Source: Desulfurivibrio alkaliphilus AHT 2 (GTDB lineage Bacteria > Desulfobacterota > Desulfobulbia > Desulfobulbales > Desulfurivibrionaceae). Taken from it: a DNA stretch of 64,000 nt. A program made the position numbers and the translations under genes. Where the stretch lies: positions 186,001-250,000 of the forward strand of contig NC_014216.1 of assembly GCF_000092205.1 (NCBI RefSeq). Reading direction: 5' to 3'. Below the pieces are notes generated by a model that did no database searches, was not told the DNA's origin, and saw nothing but the letters and a program-made list of their open reading frames with translations. Shown here in pieces: positions 56,076-64,000 of this stretch. Position 1 is the first letter of the stretch; each line of letters starts with the position of its first letter.

Positions 56076-56149
56076 CCGCAGCTTTGGCTGCCCGATGCAA
56101 AACCTGACCCCGGCGGGGCACAAAATAAAGATAAACAGGAGGACCAGCA

Positions 56150-56554
56150 TTGATTGATATTAAAAAGCTGCGGGTGCGGGACTTGATGCAGACCAGCATC
56201 CAAACCATCGAGAGGACCGCTACCCTGGCGGAGGCTGCTCGCTGGATGGCGGAGAATAACTGCGCCAGCCCGGTTGTGCTGCCGCTGGATGACAGCGATG
56301 CTTACGGGATTGTCACCCGCAAGGACATTCTCAATATCATGGTCATGGAGGTGCACGACGACTTTGTCACCCAGATCGGTGATATCATGACCAAACCGGC
56401 GATTACCGTGGGGCCGGCGCTCTCTTTGGAAAACTGTCTGCTGCTGATGCGAAGCACTGGCACCCGGCGCTTGCCGGTGGTCGAAGGCGACAAGCTGGTG
56501 GGGATGATCAGCAACACCGATATCTTCAACCGTCTGGTCAGCGAACTGGACTGA
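56150..56554 (+). CDS. CBS-domain-pair protein
   Basis: A 134-residue protein starting at TTG 56150 (AGGAGGACC upstream). Two CBS motifs are seen: VRDLMQTSIQTIERTATLAE with GIVTRKDILNIMV, and IMTKPAITVGPALSLENCLL with LPVVEGDKLVGMISNTDIFN. Such pairs bind adenosine nucleotides and report energy state. It lies between the DUF342 gene and a protein of unknown function. Confidence 0.92.
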   Translation: MIDIKKLRVRDLMQTSIQTIERTATLAEAARWMAENNCASPVVLPLDDSDAYGIVTRKDILNIMVMEVHDDFVTQIGDIMTKPAITVGPALSLENCLLLMRSTGTRRLPVVEGDKLVGMISNTDIFNRLVSELD

Positions 56555-56572
56555 GGTGGCCGGGGAGGCCGT

Positions 56573-57352
56573 ATGAGCGCGAAACAAAAGAGCCTGGATA
56601 ATATCTTGGCCGATGAGGTCAAGCAGGAGATTGCCGGCCGCTACTTCGGCTTTCGTAAACTGATTGAGGAAGACACCCAGGACTACACGCAAAAAATCCG
56701 GCGGCACTCGGTGATCCTGGAAAAGCGGATCAGTTTCGACCTGATCCGCCTTTATCTGCTACTGGGACGGGAGGAGTTGATCCAGCAGTTTCTGCAACTG
56801 GCGGGACTGAAGGAAAGACTTTTTTTCGACCCCTACCTGCTGGAATCCCCCACCATCCAACAGCGGGTTTTTGAGTGTCAGCGCTTTAAGGGGTGGACCA
56901 GAAAGGGCCGTTTTGTCCGTTATTCTCTTACCTGTTATGACAACCTGGCCTTTCATGTGAAGCTCTATCACCAGAAGCTGCAGGAGCTGGCCAATGACCG
57001 CTATAACATTATGGCGACCATCGAGGCCTTCTACGAACAGAACAATATCAGCGCCATTCTTGCCTTTCTTCGCTCGCTGGGCGACGACCATTCCACCGGG
57101 GCCATGCAGGGGGACAAAGAGATCGGCCTGGCCGAAGGCCTGGATGAAAAACTGAAAATAAACCCCCCGGCCCCCTTGGAACAAATGTTGCCGCTGATCA
57201 AGCCGTTGCCGCCCATGGTGGATCTCAAGAGGCCTTTGAGGCGGCTCTTCAAGCAAGCCTACCTGTTGCAGAAACCTGAGATCATCTCCCTTTTTGACGC
57301 CCACAGTACGCCCTGCCCGGAGCGGGATTACGCCTTGAAAACCGACCGCTAA
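56573..57352 (+). CDS. Protein of unknown function after the CBS gene
   Basis: A 259-residue soluble protein, not recognised. It is mostly helical (DEVKQEIAGRYFGFRKLIEE, LIRLYLLLGREELIQQFLQL, CYDNLAFHVKLYHQKLQELA, DRYNIMATIEAFYEQNNISA) with no signal peptide. GGCCGGGGAGGCC lies upstream of the start. It is 18 bp after the CBS gene, so it is probably co-transcribed. The region with conserved-looking aromatic and basic residues (RRHSVILEKRISFDLIRLYL) could bind a partner. No function is proposed. Confidence 0.65.
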   Translation: MSAKQKSLDNILADEVKQEIAGRYFGFRKLIEEDTQDYTQKIRRHSVILEKRISFDLIRLYLLLGREELIQQFLQLAGLKERLFFDPYLLESPTIQQRVFECQRFKGWTRKGRFVRYSLTCYDNLAFHVKLYHQKLQELANDRYNIMATIEAFYEQNNISAILAFLRSLGDDHSTGAMQGDKEIGLAEGLDEKLKINPPAPLEQMLPLIKPLPPMVDLKRPLRRLFKQAYLLQKPEIISLFDAHSTPCPERDYALKTDR

Positions 57353-57539
57353 CGGTTTGGCCGTGGCAGGCCTGGCGGCAAAATACCTGAAAAATATATG
57401 ATATTCCTCAAACTACGGCTTGACCATGGCTGGCCGGCTTGTTAACCTGCCATCACTGTGAGTTTTTTGACGGTTGCCGCCTGTTTGTGGACCAAGCCGT
57501 CGGCGTGTTTGCCGGCCAAGTATTTAAGGAGGGTATGGC

Positions 57540-57785
57540 ATGAAAAAGCAAAGTTTAATATTGTCGCTGCTGCTGGCCGGTGGTTTAATGCTGGCCGCCG
57601 GGGCTGGCTGCCAGCGGGCCGATGAGCAGGAGCAGCCCCCGGCAGCCACTTATGATGAGCCAAGTCCCGGCATCTATGCCGCTCCCGAGGAAGATGCTCC
57701 CCCGGCCCGAGAGCCAGAGCCCGCCGCCCCGGCCTACGGCGCGCCGCCAGCCGAGCCGGCACCCTCAGGTGGTTATGGGCTGTAG
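57540..57785 (+). CDS. Small Pro/Glu/Ala-rich lipoprotein
   Basis: An 81-residue protein with a lipoprotein signal peptide (LILSLLLAGGLMLAAGAGC, lipobox AGAGC at Cys24). The rest is disordered and rich in Pro, Glu and Ala (EPEPAAPAYGAPPAEPAPSG). AAGGAGGG precedes the start. No family was recognised. Confidence 0.7.
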   Translation: MKKQSLILSLLLAGGLMLAAGAGCQRADEQEQPPAATYDEPSPGIYAAPEEDAPPAREPEPAAPAYGAPPAEPAPSGGYGL

Positions 57786-57814
57786 CGGTTGCCGGTGGCG
57801 GGGCAACGTCAAAG

Positions 57815-57842
57815 TCGTCCCGGTGCGAAAACCAATGACTTT
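57815..57842. repeat. Possible fragment of repeat family B flank
   Basis: CCCGGTGCGAAAACCAATGA shares all but two bases with the right flank of family B copy 1 (CCCGGTGCAACAACCAATGA). It sits upstream of selA and lacks the palindromic core. Confidence 0.35.
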
Positions 57843-57882
57843 GGTGTTGCCCGGCGCCGCCGGAATGTAAAATGGAGATTGC

Positions 57883-59334
57883 ATGACCAGATCGCCTTCT
57901 GCCGCAGCCGATTCCCACTCCTTACTGCGGGCCATCCCCAAAGTTGATGAAGCGGTGTCCTGGCTGGCCTCAGAGCTTGAGGATCCTGGGGCGGCCGAGT
58001 CGGCGTGGGCCGTCGTGCCGCCCCGGCTGATGAAAAATGTGGTGCGGGAAGTGCTGGCCGAATACCGCCGGCGGATCCTGGCCGGAGATAACCCGAGTTT
58101 GGCAGAGCTGGCCCGGGAAGGATTGCTGCCACGCCTTAAGGAGCGCCTGGCCGGCCGCTTGCAGCCCAACTTTCGCCCGGTGATCAACGCCACCGGGGTG
58201 GTGGTGCATACCAACCTGGGGCGCTCTCTGCTGCCGGCGGCGGCCTCCGCCAACCTGGCAGCGGTGGCCTGCCGTTACTCCAACCTGGAATATGACTTGC
58301 ACACCGGCCGGCGGGGCAGCCGCTACTCCCTGGTGGAAGATCTGCTCCTTGAGCTGACCGGGGCCGAGGCGGCGCTGGTGGTCAACAACAACGCCGCCGC
58401 CGTGCTCCTGGTGCTGCAGACCTTGGCCCACGGGCGCGAGGTCATTGTCTCCCGGGGGCAACTGGTGGAAATCGGCGGCTCGTTCCGCATTCCCGAGGTC
58501 ATGGCCCGCAGCGGCGCCCGCCTGGTGGAGGTGGGGGCCACCAACCGGACCCATCGGCGCGACTACGAGCAGGCCATCGGCGAGGAAACCGCCCTGCTGC
58601 TCAAGGTTCACACCAGCAACTACCGGATCAGCGGTTTCACCTCCGAGGTGGCCGCCGAAGAGCTGGTGGACCTGGCCCGCGGCTACCGTTTGCCGGTGAT
58701 GGAAGACCTGGGCAGCGGTTCCCTGCTGGATTTTTCCCGTTACGGCTTGACTAAAGAGCCCACGGTGCAGGAGGTGCTGGCGGCCGGGGTCGACGTGGTG
58801 ACCTTCAGCGGCGACAAGCTGCTCGGCGGCCCCCAGGCCGGGCTGATCCTGGGCCGCCGGGAGCTGATTGAACAGATCAAGAAAAATCCTCTTAATCGGG
58901 CGCTCAGGATCGACAAATTCACCCTGGCCGCACTGGAATCGGTGCTGCGTCTTTATTTTGACGAGGAGCAGGCCTGCCGGGAGATTCCCACCCTGCGCAT
59001 GCTCACCTCCCCGTACCAAGAGCAGCGCCGCCGGGCGCAACGGTTGCGCCGTCGCCTGCGAGGGTTGCCCGCCGCCTGCTGCGAACTGGAACTGGTCAGG
59101 GTGAATTCCCGGGTCGGCGGCGGGGCCCTGCCGGAGATGCCCCTGCCCAGTTGCGCCCTGGCTCTCAAGCCGCAGCGGATGAGCCTGAATCGGCTGGAGC
59201 AGGCCCTGCGGGCGGCGCCGGTGCCGGTGATTGGCCGGATCGAAGATGATCGCCTGCTGCTTGATATGCGCACCGTGGCCGACGCTGAGGTCGCCGAACT
59301 GGCGTCGGTTGTGCAAGAGGTGCTGGGTACCTGA
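57883..59334 (+). CDS. selA: L-seryl-tRNA(Sec) selenium transferase
   Basis: A 483-residue PLP enzyme converting Ser-tRNA(Sec) to Sec-tRNA(Sec). Family motifs: VINATGVVVHTNLGRSLLPA, YSNLEYDLHTGRRGSRYS, VNNNAAAVLLVLQTLAHGRE, VGATNRTHRRDY, KVHTSNYRISGF, and FSGDKLLGGPQAGLILGR with the PLP-binding Lys. The length matches E. coli SelA (463). It shows the organism makes selenoproteins and supports the reading of the UGA in the rhodanese gene. selB and selC are not seen here. A small lipoprotein gene precedes it. Confidence 0.97.
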   Translation: MTRSPSAAADSHSLLRAIPKVDEAVSWLASELEDPGAAESAWAVVPPRLMKNVVREVLAEYRRRILAGDNPSLAELAREGLLPRLKERLAGRLQPNFRPVINATGVVVHTNLGRSLLPAAASANLAAVACRYSNLEYDLHTGRRGSRYSLVEDLLLELTGAEAALVVNNNAAAVLLVLQTLAHGREVIVSRGQLVEIGGSFRIPEVMARSGARLVEVGATNRTHRRDYEQAIGEETALLLKVHTSNYRISGFTSEVAAEELVDLARGYRLPVMEDLGSGSLLDFSRYGLTKEPTVQEVLAAGVDVVTFSGDKLLGGPQAGLILGRRELIEQIKKNPLNRALRIDKFTLAALESVLRLYFDEEQACREIPTLRMLTSPYQEQRRRAQRLRRRLRGLPAACCELELVRVNSRVGGGALPEMPLPSCALALKPQRMSLNRLEQALRAAPVPVIGRIEDDRLLLDMRTVADAEVAELASVVQEVLGT

Positions 59335-59398
59335 GCTTTCACCGAGTGGCGACCGGCCGCCGGTGATTACCGTTTTTACATCATGATTATGGAGGAGT

Positions 59399-61138
59399 AT
59401 GGGGTTTCTGCTTTTTCAACCTGAATCCGATCACTGGCAAGATCCCATCACCGGCCTGCCCGGCGCGGTGGCCCTAATGGCCGAACTGACGGCCTGGTCA
59501 GGGCCGGCGGCCACCGAAGAACCCCGGGGAGAAGGGGATTTTCTGCTGTTGCTGGAGGTTTATCCCCAGGCCCGCAACGCCGCCGGCGGGATCAAGGCCC
59601 TGCGCCGGGCCGGTGATTATCTGCAGTCGCTGTTTGCCGCCGCCACCCCCCTTTACGCTTTGGGGATGGGGGTGTTTGCTCTGCTGTGGCCCGGAGTCGG
59701 GCCGGAAAACGCCAGGCATATGGCCGATATGCTGCTACGCCGCCTCCAGCGCGAAGATTTTCCCCGGGCCCAGGCCGGTCTGGTGGCCATCGGACGCGGT
59801 GGCCGGCAGAGCGAGGCGGAGGTGCTTGATGAAGCCTGGCGGGCCCTGGCGGTGGCCCGCCGGCGCGGACCTTTCGGGCTGTGTGTGGCCGGCAGTGAAC
59901 GTGTCTTTCCGCCGTTGGCGGCTGCTGATCGGGCCAAGCTGAGCCGGCTCTGGCGGGGGCGGGATTGTTTTGCCCTGCTGCTGATCCGCCAGGACCAGGT
60001 GGCCTTGAGCAACCATTTCAGCAAGCGGGTAAGGGCCGCCCTGGAGCCGGAAACCCCGGCGCTGTTTCTCAATCAGCGCGAGGTACTGGTCTATCTGGAT
60101 GGAGCCGGCGAGGCGGAGGCGGAAGAGTGGTTTCAGGGCTTTCGCCGCCGGATGCTGGCGGCTGGCGGCAGCACCTTTTCCGCCGGGATTGCCTTGTACC
60201 CCTGCCTGAATTTCCGCAAGTCGCAGATCCCGATCAACTGCCGCAAGGCCGTGCGGCATGCCGAACTGCTGGGGCCGGAGTCGGTGGCGGTGTTTAACGC
60301 CGTCAGCTTGAATGTCAGCGGTGATGCTTATTATAACGAGGGTGACCTGCGGAAGGCGGTGGGGGAATACCGGCTGGGCCTGACCCTGCAACCGGCCAGC
60401 GTCAACCTGCTCAACAGCCTGGGGGTGGCACTGGTGCAGCTGAAACAGGTGCGGCCGGCGCTGGCTGCCTTTGAAAAGGCGCTGCAGGTTGAACCGGAGA
60501 ATTTCATGGCCCTGTGCAACCTGGGGTTTGCCCATCTTTCGGCCGACCGTGAGGGGATGGCCCTGGATTTTTTTGAACGGGCCCTGGCTGTTGAGGGGCG
60601 TTCTTTTGATCTGCTGCTGCAGTTGGGCAAACTTTACTGCCGGCACCGGAAATACCGGGAGGCGGTGGAGCTGTTGAACCGTTGCGTGGATGACCCGCGC
60701 ATCGAGGAACGGCGCAACGGTGATCTGGCCGCCGCCCATCGTCTGCTGGGGCGGGCCCTGATGGCGCTGGAGCAGTACCGGCCAGCCATGACCGCGGTGC
60801 AAAAGGCGTTGACCTTCAACCCCCGCGACGCCCAGGCCATGAGCCTGCTGGGTGAGCTCTACCTGCATAACGGTCAGGGGGGGGAAATTGCCCACTCCCT
60901 CTGCCGGCAGGCCGTGGAGCTGGACGCCGGGCGGAGTGAGAGCTGGCGGCGGCTGGGCTGGGTGCAATGGCAACTGGGGTTGCCGGCAGAAGCCGCCGCC
61001 TCGCTGGAGCATTGTTTACATTTGAATCGCCGCGATCATTGGGCCACCGCCTGGCTGGGGGAAATACTGGCCCAGCAGGGTCAAGCGCGCCGGGCCCGGC
61101 ACCTGCAGGCCAGGGCCCGGAGGTTGGCCGCTGCCTAG
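59399..61138 (+). CDS. Protein with degenerate GGDEF-like region and TPR repeats
   Basis: A 579-residue protein starting at ATG 59399 after GGAGG. Residues 15-300 resemble two weak nucleotide-cyclase-like halves: DPITGLPGAVALMAELTAWS matches the start of a GGDEF domain, and FSAGIALYPCLNFRKSQIPI with INCRKAVRHAELLGPESVAV matches its end, but no GG(D/E)EF catalytic motif is visible. Residues 310-579 hold about six TPR units (YYNEGDLRKAVGEYRLGLTL, LKQVRPALAAFEKALQVEPE, LEQYRPAMTAVQKALTFNPR). It may bind nucleotide and scaffold partners; enzyme activity seems unlikely. Confidence 0.75.
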   Translation: MGFLLFQPESDHWQDPITGLPGAVALMAELTAWSGPAATEEPRGEGDFLLLLEVYPQARNAAGGIKALRRAGDYLQSLFAAATPLYALGMGVFALLWPGVGPENARHMADMLLRRLQREDFPRAQAGLVAIGRGGRQSEAEVLDEAWRALAVARRRGPFGLCVAGSERVFPPLAAADRAKLSRLWRGRDCFALLLIRQDQVALSNHFSKRVRAALEPETPALFLNQREVLVYLDGAGEAEAEEWFQGFRRRMLAAGGSTFSAGIALYPCLNFRKSQIPINCRKAVRHAELLGPESVAVFNAVSLNVSGDAYYNEGDLRKAVGEYRLGLTLQPASVNLLNSLGVALVQLKQVRPALAAFEKALQVEPENFMALCNLGFAHLSADREGMALDFFERALAVEGRSFDLLLQLGKLYCRHRKYREAVELLNRCVDDPRIEERRNGDLAAAHRLLGRALMALEQYRPAMTAVQKALTFNPRDAQAMSLLGELYLHNGQGGEIAHSLCRQAVELDAGRSESWRRLGWVQWQLGLPAEAAASLEHCLHLNRRDHWATAWLGEILAQQGQARRARHLQARARRLAAA

Positions 61139-61193
61139 AACCGCCGGGGGATCCGGCGGCTGGATGACAACAATTAACCAAGAAAGAGAGCCG

Positions 61194-61880
61194 ATGATGA
61201 AAATTACCAGAGCCGGGGTGGTGGATGAACGCCAGCAGTATTCACTCGATAACTTCAAAGCCGGTGATTCCTGGCGCATGTTTCGGATCCTGGGGGAGTT
61301 TGTCGACGGTTTCGACACCCTCTCCAGCGTCGGCCGGCCGGCGGTGTCCATTTTCGGCTCGGCCCGCACGCCCATGGAAGACAAGTATTTCGAACTGGCC
61401 GACAAGATCGCTTACGAACTGGCCATGGCCGGTTACGCGGTGATTACCGGCGGGGGGCACGGGATCATGGGGGCGGCCAACCGGGGGGCGGCCAAGGCCG
61501 ACGGCATTTCCATCGGGCTCAACATCAACCTGCCCTTTGAGCAGGAGCCCAACGGTTTTGCCAATGTGCCGCTGCACTTCAAGTATTTTTTTGTCCGCAA
61601 GGTGATGTTCATCAAATATTCCATGGCCTTCATCGGCATGCCCGGGGGGTTCGGCACCCTGGATGAACTCTTTGAGTCGTTGACCCTGATGCAGACCCGT
61701 CGGATCAAGGCCTTTCCGGTGATCCTGGTGGGCAGCGAGTTCTGGGGCGGGCTGGTTGACTGGATTAAAGAGCAGTTGCTGGTCACCGGCAAGATCGATC
61801 CCGATGACATGCTCTATTTTCAGGTGATGGACGACCCCGCGGAGGTGGTGAAGTATATCAAACGCACCGTGGTGCTGTAG
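61194..61880 (+). CDS. LOG-family (TIGR00730-like) Rossmann-fold protein
   Basis: A 228-residue protein; the start at 61194 is preferred (ATG 61164 and 61197 are alternatives). Motifs of the LOG/lysine-decarboxylase-like family are present: VSIFGSARTPMEDKYFELAD, YAVITGGGHGIMGAANRGAA and GMPGGFGTLDELFESLTLMQ, the PGGxGTxxE signature. Bacterial members include nucleoside-5'-monophosphate phosphoribohydrolases that make free bases. The stop is followed one base later by repeat family A copy 7. Confidence 0.9.
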   Translation: MMKITRAGVVDERQQYSLDNFKAGDSWRMFRILGEFVDGFDTLSSVGRPAVSIFGSARTPMEDKYFELADKIAYELAMAGYAVITGGGHGIMGAANRGAAKADGISIGLNINLPFEQEPNGFANVPLHFKYFFVRKVMFIKYSMAFIGMPGGFGTLDELFESLTLMQTRRIKAFPVILVGSEFWGGLVDWIKEQLLVTGKIDPDDMLYFQVMDDPAEVVKYIKRTVVL

Positions 61881-61881
61881 G

Positions 61882-61990
61882 GTAAGCGACCACAGGGCAC
61901 CGCCGAAAGCGGCGATCGAGCCGGCTCACGTACTGAGGTACGCTTCGCCGTCTCGCTTGCCGCAACCTGCGGCACCCTGTGACCGCTTAC
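61882..61990. repeat. Repeat family A, copy 7
   Basis: 109 bp. The outer arms GTAAGCGACCACAGGGCACC and the right arm ending GTGACCGCTTAC are complementary with few mismatches. The inner part has CGTACTGAGGTACG. It lies between convergent genes, one base after the TAG stop of the LOG-family gene. Confidence 0.85.
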
Positions 61991-62027
61991 CCCCGTAGCC
62001 TCCGTGATCAGTATAGGGTTGCGCTTT

Positions 62028-63383
62028 CTACCGGAGTAAGTGGCGCAGGGCCTGTAGCGGCGCTGGTCGGTCGTTGATGGTCAACTCGCCATTCTGATAG
62101 CGCAACTGGAAACTGACCTGATTGCTGTCCGGGTCGCTGTTCAGGTAGCCCCGCTGGTGCAGGCCGGCCAGCGGATCGGAGGACTTGGTTACGGCCTGGT
62201 CGGCGGTGGTGCTGTCTTCTGCGCTGCTCTCTGCCGGGGCTTGCCGCCAGAGCTGATAATCACTGGACAACGCCGTCAGCAGGCGCTCGGGGGCGTTCGC
62301 CTCGATGTTCAGTTGCAGCCCGGAAAGCAGCATAATGGGATGAAATGGGCGGCCATTTGCCCGGTGGCGGTAGGCCATATGCAGGCGGGCTTCAGCCTCG
62401 CCGTGGGGAGTGGCCAGTTGCAGCGGGTTTATTTCCACGGCCGGGGATTTGGCCAGCAGCCGAGCCAGGGTTTCCACCATGTTTTGCGCCGTAGCCGGCG
62501 GCATCTGGCTGCCGTTGGGACCCAGCAGCAGCCGCTGCCACCAGGGGGTCAGGCGTAGCATGTCGCCGGCAGCCTGCCGGTCTAAATTGTGCCAGTGCAG
62601 GGCCAGGCGCAGGGGGCCATATTGCTCCCCGGCGCTGTTGATGGCGGCCAGTTCCAACCGTTGCTGCGCCTGCAGGGTGATCCCGTCCTGGTCGTCGCGT
62701 TGTTGCTGATAGCCGAAATCAAGCTCTACCCCTTTCAGTTCCAGCACCCGGGCGGTGGTCTCAGACCCGGCCGGCCCGGCCAGGGTAAGTCCGGCAGTAC
62801 TCAACTTTCCTTCCAGTTTTTCTAGATTAACCGGCACAACCAGCTCACCGGCCAGTTCTTGCCAGATCAGGGTCAAGCCGTGGGTGTCCGGGTCCTGCTG
62901 TTGGCCGGCGGCCAGCCGAAACCGGCTCCTGATCAGGCCGCCAAAGGTTACGATGGTATGGGCCTGCAACAGTTCCTCCCGGCCGGTTCCGGCGGGTGAT
63001 AACAGCCGGGAGTTGATCGCTGCCAGCAAGGGGCGCAGGCTTGGCCTTGGCGACTGGGCGGAGAAGCCCCAGAGCAGGGGCAGGGGGCCGTGCTGGAGGT
63101 GGTGCACCATTTGCTGTGCCTCCTCCTCTAGTTGCTCGGCCGCTGCCGGCGGCTGCTGCTGGTGCAGGCGGGTAACCGCTTGCGCGGTGAAAAGGTGGCG
63201 CTGGTAACTCACCAGTTCCAGCTGGAACCGGTGCTGGTCGTTGAGTCTGGCCACACTCCGGGCGAAATGTTGTTCCGCCTGCAGGCCGATAAAATAGGCG
63301 GCGGCAGCAATCGCCAGCAAAGCGGCGCCGGCGATCAGCGGTAGCCACAGTCGCAGCAGCTTTTTGGGTTTGGGAGCGGGCAT
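62028..63383 (-). CDS. YdgA-like (DUF945) membrane-anchored protein
   Basis: A protein of about 451 residues. A short basic N-terminus (MPAPKPKKLLR) precedes one membrane helix (LWLPLIAGAALLAIAAAAYF). The remainder is a long periplasmic beta-rich region, including VVPVNLEKLEGKLSTAGLTL and GELTINDRPAPLQALRHLLR near its end, which matches the DUF945/YdgA family. GTG 63431 overlaps the previous stop (GTGA) and could be the start instead. Function unknown. It is downstream of the phosphotransferase gene and probably coupled to it. Confidence 0.7.
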   Translation of the reverse strand: MPAPKPKKLLRLWLPLIAGAALLAIAAAAYFIGLQAEQHFARSVARLNDQHRFQLELVSYQRHLFTAQAVTRLHQQQPPAAAEQLEEEAQQMVHHLQHGPLPLLWGFSAQSPRPSLRPLLAAINSRLLSPAGTGREELLQAHTIVTFGGLIRSRFRLAAGQQQDPDTHGLTLIWQELAGELVVPVNLEKLEGKLSTAGLTLAGPAGSETTARVLELKGVELDFGYQQQRDDQDGITLQAQQRLELAAINSAGEQYGPLRLALHWHNLDRQAAGDMLRLTPWWQRLLLGPNGSQMPPATAQNMVETLARLLAKSPAVEINPLQLATPHGEAEARLHMAYRHRANGRPFHPIMLLSGLQLNIEANAPERLLTALSSDYQLWRQAPAESSAEDSTTADQAVTKSSDPLAGLHQRGYLNSDPDSNQVSFQLRYQNGELTINDRPAPLQALRHLLR

Positions 63384-63427
63384 CTGGGTGTCCTGCCGAC
63401 AGTCAGTCTGGTTCCCGGTTAACAGTT

Positions 63428-64000
63428 TCACCAGGTAAGTTCATTGATGATCAACCGTAGCAACTCTTCCTGGTCCTCGATGGAGGCGGTCAACCGGAAC
63501 TGGGTCAGGGCCCGGTGCAGGTTATGTTCCGGGTCGGTGACCTTGAAGTAACGGTTGCCGTCCAGGTAGTCACTGAAAAAGCGAATTCCCAGCTCGAAGC
63601 TGATTAGCCTGGCGGCATCGTAAAAATAAGAAAAATCACTGTAGGTAAGCAAGGCCCGCATCTCTTCCAGGTAGCCGGTTAGCAAAGCCCGGGCCAGGTC
63701 CAGGTCGAACTCAACCTCATCGGGGTTGGCGGGATTTTCGCCGGCCCGGTTGCAGCAGGAGCGCAGGCAGTCTCCCACATCGTATTGGGTCAGGCCTGGT
63801 TTGACGGTGTCCAGGTCGATGAGGGCCAGGGGGTGGTCGCTGTATTGGGCGAAAAGAATGTTGGCCAGTTTGGGGTCGCCGTGGATCACCCGTTCCGGCA
63901 GGATCCCTCGCGCCCGGGCCTGTTCCAGGACGGCGGCGGTATGGCGGCGGCGCTCGATGAAATCGTGGCAGAAGGAGATCTCGGCTTTGGGGCCGCCCGC
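63428..64000 (-). CDS. APH-family phosphotransferase (5' part cut by window edge)
   Basis: At least 190 residues of an aminoglycoside-phosphotransferase/choline-kinase-fold protein; the N-terminus lies beyond the window. The frame runs open to the edge (AEISFCHDFIERRRHTAAVL). The catalytic loop VIHGDPKLANILF (HGDxxxxN) and metal-site LALIDLDTVKPGLTQYDVGD (DxD-type) are intact. A helical C-terminus follows. Such kinases phosphorylate small alcohols or sugars; the substrate is unknown. It overlaps the YdgA-like frame by 4 bases if that uses the GTG start. Confidence 0.85.
   Translation of the reverse strand, partial: AGGPKAEISFCHDFIERRRHTAAVLEQARARGILPERVIHGDPKLANILFAQYSDHPLALIDLDTVKPGLTQYDVGDCLRSCCNRAGENPANPDEVEFDLDLARALLTGYLEEMRALLTYSDFSYFYDAARLISFELGIRFFSDYLDGNRYFKVTDPEHNLHRALTQFRLTASIEDQEELLRLIINELTW

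Noticed and set aside
15310-61990. Family A repeats as a CRISPR array.
   Set aside because: Copies are kilobases apart, palindromic and at gene ends, without regular spacers or cas genes.

Overview
The window is a GC-rich, gene-dense stretch of a bacterial chromosome. The content points to a sulfur- or anaerobe-related member of the Desulfobacterota, perhaps Desulfurivibrio-like; this is inference from gene content, not a database match. The evidence is selA together with a probable selenocysteine-containing rhodanese, a 2-oxoacid:acceptor oxidoreductase beside a DsrC-like protein, a fused EtfBA with an ETF:quinone oxidoreductase, a type III glutamine synthetase with a sigma-54 promoter, and a compact cbb3 oxidase. 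No tRNA, rRNA, CRISPR array or transposase gene was recognised.

Layout. 1-4.2 kb: LysR regulator (cut by the edge), PilZ-like and DoxX-like proteins, umuDC, a PEBP/YbhB protein. 4.2-9.4 kb (minus): a frameshifted outer-membrane barrel gene and a LolCDE-like operon encoding an ATPase, a FtsX-type permease, a secreted NifX-fold protein, a LolA-like protein and an outer-membrane barrel. 9.6-15.4 kb: Mut7-C RNase-like protein, SelO, a DUF4382 lipoprotein, a TPR protein with InlB-type repeats, an FGE-sulfatase domain protein. 15.4-27.7 kb: GlnN, an Rrf2 regulator, then ccoN, a ccoO-ccoP heme-domain fusion, ccoQ, a stand-alone ccoP anchor, ccoG, ccoH, ccoI and ccoS, plus a LysM protein and a SafE-like protein. 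27.8-38.7 kb: HDOD, cupin, DUF2452, a PA2779/PA2778-type pair, an asparagine-synthetase-like protein that lacks the glutaminase cysteine, a DUF342 protein, a rhodanese-MBL protein, DUF502 and aat. 38.8-44.5 kb: EtfBA fusion, ETF-QO-like protein, Na/Pi cotransporter. 44.5-48.8 kb (minus): a KorAB-type oxidoreductase with a cysteine-less DsrC-like protein and small conserved proteins. 49-53.4 kb: TorD chaperone, the in-frame-UGA rhodanese, MtfA, an M20 peptidase and a GNAT. 53.5-64 kb: a large DUF342 protein, a CBS protein, selA, a GGDEF-like/TPR protein, a LOG-family protein, a YdgA-like protein and a phosphotransferase cut by the edge.

Two families of palindromic intergenic elements run through the window. 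Family A (about 108 bp, seven recognisable copies plus remnants) usually begins within a base or two of a gene's stop codon. Family B (131-164 bp, 25-bp perfect terminal inverted repeats) is present as two copies in opposite orientation. The strongest lead for new biology is the rhodanese at 50176-50592: an in-frame UGA sits in its active-site loop, a fdhF-like SECIS hairpin follows it, and selA lies about 7 kb away. Next come the re-partitioned cbb3 oxidase (CcoP split between CcoO and a separate anchor peptide), the DsrC-like protein lacking both redox cysteines, and the stop-codon-associated repeats.
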